The notes under the pieces: generated by a model | Seen by the model: only the letters and a program-made list of their open reading frames with translations | What the model was told of the DNA's origin: nothing | Database searches by the model: none | Assembly (NCBI GenBank): GCA_021604885.1 | Contig: BQJV01000043.1 | Location: 1 to 12,671 of the forward strand | Source: Acidimicrobiales bacterium | GTDB lineage: Bacteria > Actinomycetota > Acidimicrobiia > Acidimicrobiales > Aldehydirespiratoraceae | Length of the DNA stretch: 12,671 nt | Direction of reading: 5' to 3' | In this document: positions 12,626 through 12,671 of the stretch, piece after piece | How the letters are laid out: each line of letters starts with the position of its first letter | Numbering within the stretch: position 1 is the stretch's first letter | Program-made: the position numbers and the translations under genes

Positions 12626-12671
12626 ATGTCACGTGCGCAAGGGGCCGTGGTCGTTCTGGCCGCGGGCGTCG
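12626..12671 (+). CDS. Truncated gene start; possibly an NTP-transferase-type protein
   Basis: Only 15 codons are visible before the window ends: MSRAQGAVVVLAAGV, then a codon starting with G. The ATG is supported by the -10 hexamer at 12613-12618. The stretch V-V-V-L-A-A-G-x-(G...) matches the start of the L-A-A-G-x-G-x-R nucleotide-binding loop of sugar and cofactor nucleotidyltransferases (GlmU, MobA or IspD-like folds), which begins a few residues from the N-terminus in those proteins. A signal peptide or membrane anchor would also look like this over so short a stretch. The function is a guess; the existence of a gene start is moderately supported. Confidence 0.4.
   Translation, partial: MSRAQGAVVVLAAGV

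Noticed and set aside
1..12671. CRISPR arrays, tRNA or rRNA genes, insertion sequences, phage or toxin-antitoxin genes
   Set aside because: Read for on both strands; no direct-repeat array, cloverleaf, transposase motif or terminal inverted repeats with target duplication were recognised. The genes look like ordinary chromosomal metabolism.

Overview
The window reads as chromosomal DNA from a high-G+C actinobacterium. Third codon positions are nearly all G or C, genes are packed with gaps of a few tens of bases, and several genes appear to be transcribed as leaderless mRNAs (a TANNNT hexamer ending 6-9 bases before the start codon). Together with the fatty-acid oxidation enzymes and a metal-dependent amidohydrolase of a type common in such genomes, this would suit a member of the Acidimicrobiia or a related lineage. 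No rRNA or other marker gene is present to settle that.

Layout. Thirteen coding regions are supported, all on the + strand except one. Positions 29-2833 hold a metal-dependent amidohydrolase, a cation diffusion facilitator (probably zinc export) and a small SGNH-hydrolase lipoprotein. Positions 2880-4139 hold an acyl-CoA dehydrogenase. The largest non-coding gap (about 4140-4294) contains a near-perfect 27-bp inverted repeat. Positions 4295-5921 form a coupled pair: a compact pyruvate-phosphate-dikinase-like protein with no PEP/pyruvate barrel, and a small MOSC-domain protein. A TIM-barrel sugar isomerase/epimerase-like gene (5918-6739, - strand) converges on MOSC, with both stop codons in one CTAG. 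It diverges from a large secreted, membrane-anchored Asp-box protein (6778-9150) across a 38-bp promoter region. That gene overlaps a crotonase-family gene by ATGA, which is followed one base later by a 2,4-dienoyl-CoA reductase-like SDR. A TauE/SafE permease and an adenosine deaminase-family enzyme form another coupled pair, and a truncated gene starts at 12626.

How the genes may work together. The clearest functional unit is crotonase + SDR (9147-10803). The SDR has the 2,4-dienoyl-CoA reductase active-site arrangement. The crotonase keeps the catalytic Glu used by enoyl-CoA isomerases and lacks the second Glu used by hydratases. Reductase plus isomerase are the two auxiliary steps needed to feed unsaturated acyl-CoAs into beta-oxidation. 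The acyl-CoA dehydrogenase at 2880 belongs to the same general metabolism but has its own promoter.

No mobile element, CRISPR array, tRNA or rRNA was seen, and I found no clear multi-gene novel system. The points most worth following are the 4176-4246 palindrome, the half-size dikinase-like protein coupled to MOSC, the reductase/isomerase pair and the recurrent leaderless promoter architecture.
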